DNA of 49,096 bases from an uncultured Ruminobacter sp. (GCA_902764345.1 CACWVT010000025.1:1-49096), one strand, 5' to 3'. Shown: positions 31,634-43,254, counted from the first letter of the stretch. A program made the numbers and translations. Notes: generated by a model from the sequence alone, not told the origin.

Positions 31634-33736
31634 TTACATTGCTTCCTTAAGAATGTGAGGAGTAATGAATACAAGCACTTCCCTCTTTGAGTTGGTGTTA
31701 TCAACACTCTTGAACAACCAGCCCAGTACTGGGATGTCACCAAGTAAAGGAACCTTCTTCACAGTACGTGATACTGACTGCTGGAAGATACCACCGAGCA
31801 CCAGAGTTTCACCGTTACCAACAAGAACCTGAGTTTCAAGTTCGCGGGTTTCAATTGAAAGTGAAGAGGTACCGAATGACTTAACTTCATCACCCTTATC
31901 ATCCTGAGTAATCTTCAGGTCAAGGAATACTGAATCGTCAGGAGTAATCTGAGGAGTAACCTTCAGACTTAATACAGCCTTCTTCCATTCGATGGTAGTT
32001 GCACCACTTGAAGCGGAAGTGATTGACGGAATTTCATAACCCTGTTCAATGTAGGCTTCCTTCTGGTTAGTGGTTGTAATACGCGGACTGGAGATGATAT
32101 CAGTACGCTTTTCGGTTTCAAGAGCCTTAAGAGCCAGATTGATGGCAAAATTCTTGGTTATACGGCCAAGTGAGAATGTACCACCATCAGCAGGAACGTC
32201 GGTCTGGGTACCACTACCTGCATACCACTTTTCTGAGTTATTAGGTTTACCGGTGTTTAAGGTACCGTTGTTGGTATCCATCTGCCAGTTAATACCGAGC
32301 GCAGTTTCAGCTGATTCATCAATTGAAACGATTCTGGCTTCAATAACAACCTGCTGTACTGGAGTATCAAGGGTCTCAACGAGTCTCTTGATGTTAGCAA
32401 TTGATGCCTCAGTATCCTTAATAATAAGGGTATTGGTTCTTTCATCAACAGTTACTGTACCACGTGCAGAAAGAAGACTGTCGTTTGAATCAGCACCAGA
32501 AGAACCGTTTATGTTGTTTACTGAATTAGCTCTAATTGAAAGCTCTGAATCCTTTGTTGAAATCAGCTTCACGAAATCAGCAGCCTTAGCGTAATTCACC
32601 TGAATGAACTCAGTAACCAGAGGTTCCTTAGCGGTCTTCTTATCCTGTTCTTCGAGCTGTTTCTGCTCATACTGGGCAAGTTCGTCCTGAGAACCAATAA
32701 GAAGAATTGTACCTTCAACTCGCTTGTCAAGCCCTTTAACACGAAGAATGGTATCAAGAGCCTGATCCCAAGGCACACTGTCGAAGTTAATGGTGATATT
32801 ACCACCAACAGAATCATTCATAACAAGATTCAGATTAACTTCCTGAGCGAGTACCTTTAATGCAGAGCGAACAGGTACGTCCTGGAAAGATAATGAAATC
32901 AGCTTACCGCTGTACTTCTGAGTATTATCAAGCTTGATTACCGGCTTCTTCTTAGCAACATTGATTACAATGGTTTCGCCAGACTGATCATATTTTGCAT
33001 CATATTCAGAGTTGTACATGGTCATATCAAGAACAGCACCATCTGCAGTCTGAGACACGTCAATAGACTTTACCTGGGTAGCGTAATCTGCCACATCCAT
33101 AACAGCGAGTAAGTCCGGGGCCACGTTAGTACCATGGAACTTGGCAATCAGATGTGAACCCTTATTCTGAAGATCAAGAGCTGCGCTCTTGTTATCCAGA
33201 TTCACAACAACAAGACCATCACCTGCAGAGTTCTTCTTAAATGACAAACCATTGATACGGTTAATACCGCCAGCAACGGATCTATCAGCATTTGTCTTAA
33301 CGATATCTGAACTGGTCACACCATTACGTGCAGCAGTTACACGAGGATCGTTACCGATGGTTACGTACAGCGAATTGTTCTGCTGAGAAACTTCGTAAGG
33401 CACTAAAGAATCCAAACCAAAAACAACATCAAGACCGTCACCATTCTGAGTCACGTTCATCTTATTGATGCCTCTGACATTAACATCAAGAGAATCCTTC
33501 AGAAGTGCTGACTCAGCGTCAGAAAGATTGATAATTAACTGTTCAGGCTGATACTGCAGTCTGTCCTGATATGAACCTATAGGACCATCAAACTGAAGTT
33601 CAATCTTAGTCTGACTTGCGTACTGATCATTAACCTTAACGTTTTCGAGCTTGGTAGCTGCCTCGGCAGGCAGTACAACGCCAGCCACGGTAGCCAGCAT
33701 TACAAAAAGCCCTAATTTATTTTTTTGTAAATTCAT
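31634..33736 (-). CDS. pilQ: Type IV pilus outer-membrane secretin PilQ
   Basis: A 700-residue secretin with a signal peptide (cleavage after about residue 26, PAEAA). Two AMIN-type peptidoglycan-binding regions follow (about 28-260), then a secretin/TonB N-terminal domain (SLSFQDVPVRSALKVLAQEV), an N1 domain (FIQVNYAKAADFVKLIST), and the C-terminal secretin barrel with VPLLGDIPVLGWLFKS, the family signature. It forms the gated outer-membrane channel for the pilus. It is the last gene of pilM-N-O-P-Q, 20 bp after pilP. Confidence 0.96.
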   Translation of the reverse strand: MNLQKNKLGLFVMLATVAGVVLPAEAATKLENVKVNDQYASQTKIELQFDGPIGSYQDRLQYQPEQLIINLSDAESALLKDSLDVNVRGINKMNVTQNGDGLDVVFGLDSLVPYEVSQQNNSLYVTIGNDPRVTAARNGVTSSDIVKTNADRSVAGGINRINGLSFKKNSAGDGLVVVNLDNKSAALDLQNKGSHLIAKFHGTNVAPDLLAVMDVADYATQVKSIDVSQTADGAVLDMTMYNSEYDAKYDQSGETIVINVAKKKPVIKLDNTQKYSGKLISLSFQDVPVRSALKVLAQEVNLNLVMNDSVGGNITINFDSVPWDQALDTILRVKGLDKRVEGTILLIGSQDELAQYEQKQLEEQDKKTAKEPLVTEFIQVNYAKAADFVKLISTKDSELSIRANSVNNINGSSGADSNDSLLSARGTVTVDERTNTLIIKDTEASIANIKRLVETLDTPVQQVVIEARIVSIDESAETALGINWQMDTNNGTLNTGKPNNSEKWYAGSGTQTDVPADGGTFSLGRITKNFAINLALKALETEKRTDIISSPRITTTNQKEAYIEQGYEIPSITSASSGATTIEWKKAVLSLKVTPQITPDDSVFLDLKITQDDKGDEVKSFGTSSLSIETRELETQVLVGNGETLVLGGIFQQSVSRTVKKVPLLGDIPVLGWLFKSVDNTNSKREVLVFITPHILKEAM

Positions 33737-33756
33737 AATAATTCCTGCCTGCTAAA

Positions 33757-34293
33757 CTATTCCGCTGTAATTATATCTAAACGACTGGAGCGCTTATCCC
33801 AACAACCCTTACCGTCGGAAATAAACTCTTCAACTTCAACTGAGTCAGGTGCAACACGTACAACCTTACCAAAATTCAAACCCATATGCATGCCAGGGGT
33901 AACATTAACGAGCACACCGTCGGCTGTCTGAATAATCGCCTTAAGCTTACCATCAATGCTGATTGTCCCCTTCATGAAAAGATTATCCAATGCGAACTGT
34001 TCGAGTTCTTCCATCGGTCTTTCACGATCTGGCTGTTCACAATCCAAAGGCTTAAGAGGCTGAACCATGGAAATCTCAGGCTTTGGAAGCACAAACGGCA
34101 TTCTATCAGTCTTAGGTTCAAACTTCATGGCCACAAAGGTATTCACCTTAGGCAACTCTTCAATGCGTGAACTTGCCTGTCTTAAAGCATTCTGTGCATA
34201 CTGCTGAATGTCATCAACCTGTTCATATTTTCCACATGCACTCACGCTGACAGCAGTTGTTAGGAGCAAAGTAACTAATGCTAACTTCTTCAT
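33757..34293 (-). CDS. pilP: Type IV pilus lipoprotein PilP
   Basis: A 178-residue lipoprotein: signal peptide with lipobox VSAC (Cys at about 20), an extended disordered segment, and a C-terminal beta domain (GTISIDGKLKAIIQTADGVLVNVTPGMHMG) like Pfam PilP. PilP binds PilN-PilO and the secretin periplasmic domain, bridging the two membranes. Its ATG shares a base with the pilO stop (TAATG), so translation is coupled. Confidence 0.94.
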   Translation of the reverse strand: MKKLALVTLLLTTAVSVSACGKYEQVDDIQQYAQNALRQASSRIEELPKVNTFVAMKFEPKTDRMPFVLPKPEISMVQPLKPLDCEQPDRERPMEELEQFALDNLFMKGTISIDGKLKAIIQTADGVLVNVTPGMHMGLNFGKVVRVAPDSVEVEEFISDGKGCWDKRSSRLDIITAE

Positions 34294-35030
34294 TATCTGC
34301 CTCCTCTGTTTCTTCTGCTGGCGCGATCACCGCCCTTCTTCTGTACAGTATTATTGTAACGGAAGGTCTTTGCCAACATATTCATTTCGAGAAGTTCACC
34401 ATCACTCACTGCAGGCTGAGCTTCCTGAGTTGAAATAGTGGTTACATTACTGCCTGCACCATCCTTAGGTCTATCTTCAGCAGCCTTAACAGCCTTCTGC
34501 TTGGAAGAATCAACATGCTTTAAAGAGAACTTATCGATGGTAACAATTCGAGGTAATGCAGCAACATCTGCAGAGAAGCTACCTAACTGCTGATAGGTAC
34601 CTGTTACAAAAATGCTCATAGGTAATTCAGTATAAATTTCCTGAGCAATTTCATTTTCCCACTTAATACTGATAAGGTTCAAACCATTATCCTGAGCGAT
34701 AAAGCTGATGTCATCAAGGAGATTTGCTACCTCATTGCTGTTCGGCAACTGACGGAGCTGAGCATCAAGCAGACTTTCCAATTCAACAATCTGTTCCTTG
34801 TACTGCTCAAGATTCACAGCCATCTTTGCCTTTTCATCGAACTTAACCTGAAGCTGATGTTCAGTTTCTTCTTTCTGTTCCAGTTCATCAAGCTGATCCT
34901 GATTGAAAAGGAAGAACGATGCGCCGACAATCACTGCAGTCAAGAGACCGCCCACGGCATATCTTACGGTTACCGGCCAAGTTTCAACCTTACTAGGATC
35001 GAAATTGCCCATACCAAGATTACTAGCCAT
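34293..35030 (-). CDS. pilO: Type IV pilus inner-membrane alignment protein PilO
   Basis: A 245-residue bitopic protein. A short cytoplasmic start, one membrane helix (about 26-42, YAVGGLLTAVIVGASFFLF), a coiled-coil (about 45-100) and a ferredoxin-like periplasmic domain follow. The C-terminal 50 residues are polar and end in an Arg/Gly-rich tail (RASRRNRGGR), longer than usual. PilO pairs with PilN in the alignment complex. The start overlaps the pilN stop by one base. Confidence 0.94.
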   Translation of the reverse strand: MASNLGMGNFDPSKVETWPVTVRYAVGGLLTAVIVGASFFLFNQDQLDELEQKEETEHQLQVKFDEKAKMAVNLEQYKEQIVELESLLDAQLRQLPNSNEVANLLDDISFIAQDNGLNLISIKWENEIAQEIYTELPMSIFVTGTYQQLGSFSADVAALPRIVTIDKFSLKHVDSSKQKAVKAAEDRPKDGAGSNVTTISTQEAQPAVSDGELLEMNMLAKTFRYNNTVQKKGGDRASRRNRGGR

Positions 35031-35641
35031 TATCTACCTCCTTTCTTTGCATTGTCTTGCGCACCGGCGTTATTCTGTGTGTCAAGAACGCTGAAGAACA
35101 TGTCAAATGCATACAGTCCGTCAGGAAGAGTAGGAATAATCTTCTTACCGTCTCTAACTTCAGCCTTAGTCTGGGTAATGGAACCATTACCTAACCACTG
35201 ACTGTTGTCAATGTTACGCAACATTGATGACAGACGAGGATTGGACTCAGCCAAACCACCAACCTTAACAATACGGTTATCATAATTCATATAACCGAGA
35301 TATACACCTGAGGAAACAAGTGTAGGCAAATCAGAATAGAGATGTACCGGAATATTGCGACTCTGCTGAAGCTTATCAATTGCGTTCATACGATCAATAA
35401 GTTCCTGACGTCTCTGTTTAAGTTTTTCAATCTCGGCAATCTTCTGGTCAACTACCTTGATCTCATTCTCCCACTGTGAATTTCTGGAATTCTGTCTAGA
35501 AATCTGCATATCCAAAGCAAAGAAGAAGAGAATGGCTATAATGGCACCGGCTACAAAGAAAATGAACATTAACTTGAAAAAGTTCTTTCTCTGACGTTCC
35601 TTTATTACCTCACGCCATGGTAAAAGGTTTATATTGGACAT
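35030..35641 (-). CDS. pilN: Type IV pilus inner-membrane alignment protein PilN
   Basis: A 203-residue protein beginning MSNINLLPWREVIKERQRKN; the INLLPWR segment is the conserved cytoplasmic peptide that docks in PilM. One membrane helix (about 23-42) and a periplasmic coiled-coil plus ferredoxin-like domain follow. It starts 13 bp inside the end of pilM, so the pair is translationally coupled. Confidence 0.95.
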   Translation of the reverse strand: MSNINLLPWREVIKERQRKNFFKLMFIFFVAGAIIAILFFFALDMQISRQNSRNSQWENEIKVVDQKIAEIEKLKQRRQELIDRMNAIDKLQQSRNIPVHLYSDLPTLVSSGVYLGYMNYDNRIVKVGGLAESNPRLSSMLRNIDNSQWLGNGSITQTKAEVRDGKKIIPTLPDGLYAFDMFFSVLDTQNNAGAQDNAKKGGR

Positions 35642-36696
35642 GGTTCAAAACTCCTTAAAGCCAGACCCAAAGCAGTCATGTACTTATAACCCTGAGGGTT
35701 TTCTTCACTCTTGAATTTAGGGAACTGCTTAAAGATGTCAGGACACTTAACATCCTTTCTCAATAAAGAAACCATCTGTTCAGTAAGACCGTTTAAGAGG
35801 CAACCGCCACCGGTCAGTACAATCACATCAAGATCATGGTGAGTTGATGAAGAGGTGAACAGCTGAATATTTCTCTTAATATTCTGAGCCAACTGAGTCA
35901 TAAACGGATTTATTACTTCAGTAGTTGCATCTGCTGGCATTCTGTTCTGAATCTTTGACTTTTCTGCATCTTCGTATGGTAAGCCGTATGCGTTACACAG
36001 ATTCTGGGTAACATTGTCACCGCCGAAATTCTGCAGACGCTGATAAATAACCTCACCCTTGTACACAACACCAAAGGTTAAAGTCACGGCACCGACATCA
36101 ACAATACCTACAGGCTTGTCGTCACAGAGAACGTCAAAACCAGGAATTAACTGCTTAACGGCTCTCGCCAAGGCATGAACAGAAACATCCACAACCTTAA
36201 CTTCCATACCCAAGGTATCAAAAATCACTACGCGATCTTCAACACTTGAAGTACGGGCACCGCTGATTAAAACATCCTGTTTTTGGTTGTCAACGAAATT
36301 ATCACCTAGGACTTCATAGTCAAGATTAATTTCTTCCAGTGGGAAAGGAATAAGCTGTTCAGCCTCAGAATTAATATAATTACTTAATTCTGCATCACTC
36401 TGATTAGCATCTACCTGTATTACCTTGGAAATCACACTTGACCCCGAAACTGATGTTGCTATGTATTTTGGTCTCTGTCCAATGTGCTTCATCAAAGTTC
36501 TGCAGGCATTAACCACCTTTTCCATATCATGAATCTGGTAATCAACTATAGATCCCTTTGGAGTTGGGACCTCAGCGACCGCAGTGATTTTAACATCATT
36601 AGGCTTTCCACTTATAGCAACAGCCTTTATAGATTGGCTCCCGAAATCCACACCTAGGAGGGGATATAGGTTACCTTTGTTTTTCATTCCAGCCAT
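35629..36696 (-). CDS. pilM: Type IV pilus actin-like protein PilM
   Basis: A cytoplasmic actin/FtsA-fold ATP-binding protein of about 355 residues. The phosphate-1 loop is GVDFGSQSIKAVA, phosphate-2 VGIVDVGAVTLTFGVV, and the adenosine motif VLTGGGCLLNGL. PilM binds the PilN N-terminus and connects the alignment complex to the cytoplasmic motors. Three in-frame ATGs lie at 36705, 36696 and 36687; I prefer 36696, which has GGA at workable spacing. It is the first gene of pilMNOPQ and divergent from mrcA, the same arrangement as hofM and mrcA in E. coli. Confidence 0.94.
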   Translation of the reverse strand: MAGMKNKGNLYPLLGVDFGSQSIKAVAISGKPNDVKITAVAEVPTPKGSIVDYQIHDMEKVVNACRTLMKHIGQRPKYIATSVSGSSVISKVIQVDANQSDAELSNYINSEAEQLIPFPLEEINLDYEVLGDNFVDNQKQDVLISGARTSSVEDRVVIFDTLGMEVKVVDVSVHALARAVKQLIPGFDVLCDDKPVGIVDVGAVTLTFGVVYKGEVIYQRLQNFGGDNVTQNLCNAYGLPYEDAEKSKIQNRMPADATTEVINPFMTQLAQNIKRNIQLFTSSSTHHDLDVIVLTGGGCLLNGLTEQMVSLLRKDVKCPDIFKQFPKFKSEENPQGYKYMTALGLALRSFEPCPI

Positions 36697-36793
36697 ATAT
36701 TGCATCCGTGCTGATTAACATTTTACTCGTTCTCTTATAATAGCTTCAAAATTTTAAATCGTGCCAAAAAATAATTTATTGATGCACTCTATT

Positions 36794-36822
36794 TTGAGCT
36801 AGGTAACAAATTATTATATAAT
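36794..36822 (+). promoter_or_regulatory. mrcA promoter
   Basis: TTGAGC (36794-36799), 17 bp, perfect TATAAT (36817-36822), 36 bp before the mrcA ATG. It lies in the 154-bp gap shared with divergent pilM. Confidence 0.55.
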
Positions 36823-36858
36823 TAGATAAAATTACGTCATGACAAATGGATTAAAAAA

Positions 36859-39339
36859 ATGATTTTTATATGGTTGAGACGAATTATCGGTTTTTTCTTA
36901 TTTATTATCAGTCTTTGCCTTGCAGCAGGATGTTTTTACTACTATCACGTTAAGAGCACCCTTCCTGACGTTAAACAGTTAAAGGAAGTCACATACGAAA
37001 CACCACTGCAGATATACTCTGCAGACAATCTTCTGATCGGAGAATACGGCACGGATCGCCGAATTCCTCTGGAATTCGAACAGATTCCACAACAAGTCAA
37101 GGACGCGTTCATAGCAATAGAAGACAGAAGCTTCTACTCGCACTTCGGTATAGATCTCAAAGGAATTCTCAGAGCTGCCAAGGTTTTTTTTGAAAAAGGC
37201 AAAATGGCACAGGGGGCGAGTACCATTACACAGCAGGTTGCAAGAAACTTCTACCTTTCTCCTGAAAAGAACATTACCAGAAAATTAAAGGAAATCTTCA
37301 TTTCAATACATATGGAACAGGAACTCACCAAAGATGAAATCCTGACCCTTTATCTCAATAAGATCTCGTTCAGCCATCATGCCAATGGTATTGCGGCAGC
37401 TGCATATATCTATTTCGGCAAGACCGTAGATGAACTGACGCTTGGAGAAACAGCAATTCTCGCAGGAATGCCAAAAGCCCCGTCAACCAACAATCCAATT
37501 TCCAATCCCGATAAGGCGAGAGAAAGACGACATCTGGTTCTGCTCAGCATGTTGAGTACTGGAAAAATAACCCAGGAGCAGTTTGACGAAGCTGATAATG
37601 AGCCTATCAACTCCTACTATCACGTTCCAAAAATTGAAGCAAATGCGGGCTATGTTGCCGAATCGATAAGACAGACTCTTGAAGCCACATACGGAGATGC
37701 CATTTATACGGAAGGCTTCAAGGTATATTCAACTGTAGACAGCAGAGTACAGGAAAAAGCAAATCAAGCTGTATATAATGGCCTTACAGATTATGACATG
37801 AGACACGGATTCAGAGCACCTGAAAATCTAAACGATCTGGGTATATCATCCAGCGACCATGAAAGATGGCAGACAGAGTTAAAAAAACGTCAGCAGTACG
37901 ACTACATAACTCCTGCACTTGTCGTATCCCTAAAGGCAGATAACTCTGCCAATATTATCTTTGCTGATGATTCAAAAGCCTCTATACCATGGAATAACAT
38001 CAAATGGGCCTCAAACTACAATAATCAAAATAAGAATGCCCGTCACCCTGTAGAAAGAATTCTCAAACCTGGCGACATCATCTATGTGCACAAAACACCT
38101 GCAGGAGAATACGCCCTCAGACAGGTTCCGCTGGTTCAGGGAGCGCTCATATCCGTTAACGCACAGACTGGAGCCATACTGTCAATGGTCGGTGGCTACA
38201 GTTACAGGAAGAGTAGTTTTAATCGCGTAGAACTGTCCAAAAGACAGGCTGGATCAAACATTAAACCTTTTCTATACAGTGCGGCTCTGGCCAAGGGATA
38301 TTCTCTAGGAACTTACGTTCTTGATGAAAAATTCTCAATCTGGAACAAATGGAGCAACCAGATTTGGTCGCCTAAGAATTCACCTAATGTCTATGAAGGA
38401 CCAATTCCTCTAAGAGTAGCCCTTGCAAAATCCAAGAATGTGGTTTCGGTACGTCTTCTAAATCACATTGGTGTAGGTAATTTTGTAAAGCACCTTAAAA
38501 AGTTTGGCATAGACGTTAACCAGAAGTACAGTCAGAATCTTTCATTGGCGCTTGGGGCTTATGAAGTTACCCCTCTGGAACTCGTAACAGCGTACAGCAC
38601 CTTTGCCAACGGAGGCTATAAGATAGAGCCATACCTGATAGATAAAATCGTTATCGGCGATACGGAGCAGGTCATCTATGAAGCCAATCCCGCAATAGCC
38701 TGTACTGACTGTCCTGACGCTGTAACAAATACAATAGTCCCTGAAGTAATTGACGAGGAAGCGCAGTATCTGGAAGATAATAACTATGCCGAACAGGTTA
38801 TAACTCACGGCAATGCCTTCCTCATAAGCGATGCTCTTGGAAGTGTAATTCACGGTGGCTACGGACCAAAAGGTCCGTTCAACGGAACAGGCACAAGAGC
38901 AAGAGCTATGAAGAGGTCCGATATAGCAGGAAAAACAGGTACCACCAATGACAGCAAAGACGCCTGGTTCAGCGGCTTCAACGCCAATATAGCAACCACA
39001 GTATGGGTTGGTCATGACAGCTTTTCCAAAGCCCTTGGCAGAGGGGAATCCGGTAGCAAAACCGCCCTTCCTATTTGGATTGAATTTATGTCGTATATCC
39101 TTAAGGATCAGCCTCTTGCCCCAGTATCAAAACCAGACTATATCGTTAAAAACAGTATCTATGGATATCCAGAGTTTATGATTAGTAACGGCAAGGATCT
39201 CAATTTCGGTTATACGTCTTCTTCTGACGAACCGCAGACATACACACAACAGGATGAATACGGAGCCGAGATTCATGCTGAGCCACCACAGGTCAAACCT
39301 GAAAGTTCTCAGTCTTCAGCAATAGAAGATCTGTTCTGA
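36859..39339 (+). CDS. mrcA: Penicillin-binding protein 1A (bifunctional transglycosylase/transpeptidase)
   Basis: An 826-residue class-A PBP (E. coli 850). A short cytoplasmic start and one membrane helix (about 8-28) come first. The glycosyltransferase domain has EDRSFYSHFG (catalytic Glu88) and GASTITQQVARNFYLS. An OB-like insert follows, then the transpeptidase domain with SNIK (active Ser466), SKN and KTGTTND (692-694). It polymerises lipid II and crosslinks peptidoglycan. The long acidic, Gln/Ser-rich C-terminus has no enzymatic motif. The gene is divergent from pilM and ends at the 13-bp hairpin 39375-39406. Confidence 0.96.
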   Translation: MIFIWLRRIIGFFLFIISLCLAAGCFYYYHVKSTLPDVKQLKEVTYETPLQIYSADNLLIGEYGTDRRIPLEFEQIPQQVKDAFIAIEDRSFYSHFGIDLKGILRAAKVFFEKGKMAQGASTITQQVARNFYLSPEKNITRKLKEIFISIHMEQELTKDEILTLYLNKISFSHHANGIAAAAYIYFGKTVDELTLGETAILAGMPKAPSTNNPISNPDKARERRHLVLLSMLSTGKITQEQFDEADNEPINSYYHVPKIEANAGYVAESIRQTLEATYGDAIYTEGFKVYSTVDSRVQEKANQAVYNGLTDYDMRHGFRAPENLNDLGISSSDHERWQTELKKRQQYDYITPALVVSLKADNSANIIFADDSKASIPWNNIKWASNYNNQNKNARHPVERILKPGDIIYVHKTPAGEYALRQVPLVQGALISVNAQTGAILSMVGGYSYRKSSFNRVELSKRQAGSNIKPFLYSAALAKGYSLGTYVLDEKFSIWNKWSNQIWSPKNSPNVYEGPIPLRVALAKSKNVVSVRLLNHIGVGNFVKHLKKFGIDVNQKYSQNLSLALGAYEVTPLELVTAYSTFANGGYKIEPYLIDKIVIGDTEQVIYEANPAIACTDCPDAVTNTIVPEVIDEEAQYLEDNNYAEQVITHGNAFLISDALGSVIHGGYGPKGPFNGTGTRARAMKRSDIAGKTGTTNDSKDAWFSGFNANIATTVWVGHDSFSKALGRGESGSKTALPIWIEFMSYILKDQPLAPVSKPDYIVKNSIYGYPEFMISNGKDLNFGYTSSSDEPQTYTQQDEYGAEIHAEPPQVKPESSQSSAIEDLF

Positions 39340-39374
39340 CACTGAGATCATTACCCAAAAAATCCTAAAGATAA

Positions 39375-39406
39375 AGAGAAGGCAGTTACCAGCAACTGCC
39401 TTCTCT
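39375..39406. terminator. Bidirectional hairpin between mrcA and the GGDEF-EAL gene
   Basis: AGAGAAGGCAGTT (39375-39387) pairs perfectly with AACTGCCTTCTCT (39394-39406), 13 bp, loop ACCAGC. T-runs are poor on both sides, but the converging genes and strong stem fit a shared terminator. Confidence 0.65.
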
Positions 39407-39446
39407 CATAATTAACATGTCATGATAAATTCACGTCGACAATACG

Positions 39447-41324
39447 TTACTCTTCCTGCTTCTTTTTTTGTTTTTCCTCTGTTTCAGTGATTTTCTCGCC
39501 GTATTTTTTATCAAGCTGGGAAAAAGATTCATGCACTTTGTTTATCCATACCCCCTTATTCACCTCGTCAACAAAATCATAAACAAGCTCAGGAGGCAGA
39601 GGCTTGGAGAAATAGAACCCCTGAATTACGTCTACCCCCTTTGACTGCAGGTACTTTAATTCATTTCCGCCCTCTACGCCTTCTGCAATAAGCGACAGAT
39701 TAAATGCCTGAGCCAACATGATAATTGCGTTAACAATCTGTTGATTTCCCTTACTTGTATCTATATCGGTAACAAACCTTCTATCGATCTTAAGTTTATC
39801 AAGAGGGAAGCTGCTGAGATAACTTAAGTTAGAATAACCTGTTCCGAAGTCATCCATACTTATTTTTACCCCCATACTGCGCAGCTGTTCAAAAGATCTT
39901 CTTGAATCACTGTCCTTGCTCATCAGCATACTTTCAGTAATTTCAAGCTCGAGGTATTCAGGAGGATAATTAAGTTCATTTATAAGATCCAGGGCTTTCT
40001 TAAGGAAGTCTGACTTATGAATCTGCTTTGCTGACAGATTTACAGCAACGGGATAAATAACGCCGTACTGTTTTTTCCATAACAGGTTCTGAACCATGGC
40101 TTTTCTCATAACCCAGTCGGACATGGCAACAATAAGATCAGACTGTTCTGCCACCGGAATAAAGTCTGCAGGAGAAACAAAACCGAGTTCCTTGCTGTTC
40201 CATCTCAGCAGAGCTTCAAACCCCAAAATCTGCTTTCCATCTACCGAAACCTTAGGCTGATAATACAGGCTGAATTCATCATTCTCGATGGCCGGCTTCA
40301 GATGCATCTCAATATTGATTCTCTTAAAGTTTGCCTTGCCTATTTCTTTATCATAGAACACAATACAGTTTCTTCCGCGACTCTTTGCGGTATGAACAGC
40401 CATATCCGCCTGTCTCATCAGATCTTCATAATTGTCACAATCTTTAGGATATACACTGACACCAATTGATACATTTATGGTGACATTGGATTCGCAGATA
40501 TCATAGAAAGTATTTATAAGCTTCCTAATATCCTCGCAGGTCTGAAGTATGTACTCATCCTCCTTTATATTAGGAACAACCACCACAAACTCGTCCCCGC
40601 CGAGTCTGCCTATAAACATCCCTTTACCACTTGTATAAACCTTTAGTTTTTGAGCCGTTTTTTTGAGAATTTCATTACCCACACTGTGACCGTAAAGGTC
40701 ATTCAAATCCTTAAAGTTATCAAGGTCAATACCAATTACGGCAAGTTTTGTGTTTGTTTCATTGGCCACTGAAAGAAGTTTGGTAATTTCTACTGACAGA
40801 AACAGTCGATTCGGAATCCCGGTAAGATAGTCATTATAGACCATGGAATGCATCAGATTTTCGCTTTTCTTGATGGCAGTTATGTTAAAGGCTATACCGC
40901 CAAGGCCATACAAGGTACCATCATCAGATATTAACGGAAACTTAGTTGTTTCGAACCACATGCCTGATTTTTCGTTTTCACGATACACATATGGCTTTCT
41001 TGATTCTTTTACGTATAAATCATCTCGGATATACCCATCAGAAAGTTTTGCCGGTGACAGCTCTTTGTCGGTTAACCCGTAAATTGAGGAACGTGAACGG
41101 TCAAACATTTTTGCGTAAAACTTATTAACCCATGTGATTTTCAGATTCTCATCCTTAAACCATATTGGGGTTTTAACAATGTCGCACAATGTTTTAAAAC
41201 TGTTATTCTCCTGCATCAGTCTGAAAAGCTTTCGCTTAAGTCTTATAACATACATAAGACCTATAAGCAGGAACACCATCATAAAAATGATGGTTGACAA
41301 GATGTATACTGAATCAATCGACAT
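39447..41324 (-). CDS. Membrane PAS-GGDEF-EAL protein (c-di-GMP synthesis/degradation)
   Basis: A 625-residue signalling protein with an N-terminal membrane helix (about 8-27), a PAS domain (about 45-155, PIWFKDENLKITWVN), a GGDEF domain with intact RLGGDEF (241-245), and an EAL domain with EALLRW (370-375), LEITES, DDFGTGYS, DKLKID and EGVE. Both catalytic sites look complete, so it could make and break c-di-GMP depending on the PAS signal. The C-terminus is a charged Lys/Glu tail. It lies between mrcA and groEL on the minus strand as a single gene. A link to the nearby type IV pilus genes is plausible but not shown. Confidence 0.92.
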   Translation of the reverse strand: MSIDSVYILSTIIFMMVFLLIGLMYVIRLKRKLFRLMQENNSFKTLCDIVKTPIWFKDENLKITWVNKFYAKMFDRSRSSIYGLTDKELSPAKLSDGYIRDDLYVKESRKPYVYRENEKSGMWFETTKFPLISDDGTLYGLGGIAFNITAIKKSENLMHSMVYNDYLTGIPNRLFLSVEITKLLSVANETNTKLAVIGIDLDNFKDLNDLYGHSVGNEILKKTAQKLKVYTSGKGMFIGRLGGDEFVVVVPNIKEDEYILQTCEDIRKLINTFYDICESNVTINVSIGVSVYPKDCDNYEDLMRQADMAVHTAKSRGRNCIVFYDKEIGKANFKRINIEMHLKPAIENDEFSLYYQPKVSVDGKQILGFEALLRWNSKELGFVSPADFIPVAEQSDLIVAMSDWVMRKAMVQNLLWKKQYGVIYPVAVNLSAKQIHKSDFLKKALDLINELNYPPEYLELEITESMLMSKDSDSRRSFEQLRSMGVKISMDDFGTGYSNLSYLSSFPLDKLKIDRRFVTDIDTSKGNQQIVNAIIMLAQAFNLSLIAEGVEGGNELKYLQSKGVDVIQGFYFSKPLPPELVYDFVDEVNKGVWINKVHESFSQLDKKYGEKITETEEKQKKKQEE

Positions 41325-41508
41325 AACGTGCCCTCAGTTTCCATCTCCAATTAATATATCAGAGACAAAAAAACACATAAACACCCCTCCCCTAACGGGA
41401 AGATTACTCATATTTCAAGTTATCACATTTATTATTCTCACTTACATAACGGGAAAAAAATTGTGATGTAAAAAGACAGGTTTTTTCCGATATTGATACT
41501 TAACTCAA

Positions 41509-41546
41509 AAATAAACGGGACTAACTTTCGTTAGCCCCGTTTATTT
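41509..41546 (-). terminator. groEL terminator
   Basis: A 17-position stem from AAATAAACGGG-CTAAC (41509-41525) to GTTAG-CCCGTTTATTT (41530-41546), one mismatch, loop TTTC. T-rich sequence follows on the minus strand. Confidence 0.85.
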
Positions 41547-41592
41547 CTAAAAATGGTCAACGGCCGAAACCGTCGGTAACACGATGTTTAAA

Positions 41593-43254
<1,662 letters not shown>

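Noticed and set aside
36755-36780. Sigma54 promoter for pilM (TGGCACG on the minus strand)
   Set aside because: The -24-like TGGCACG lacks a GC at the required -12 spacing.
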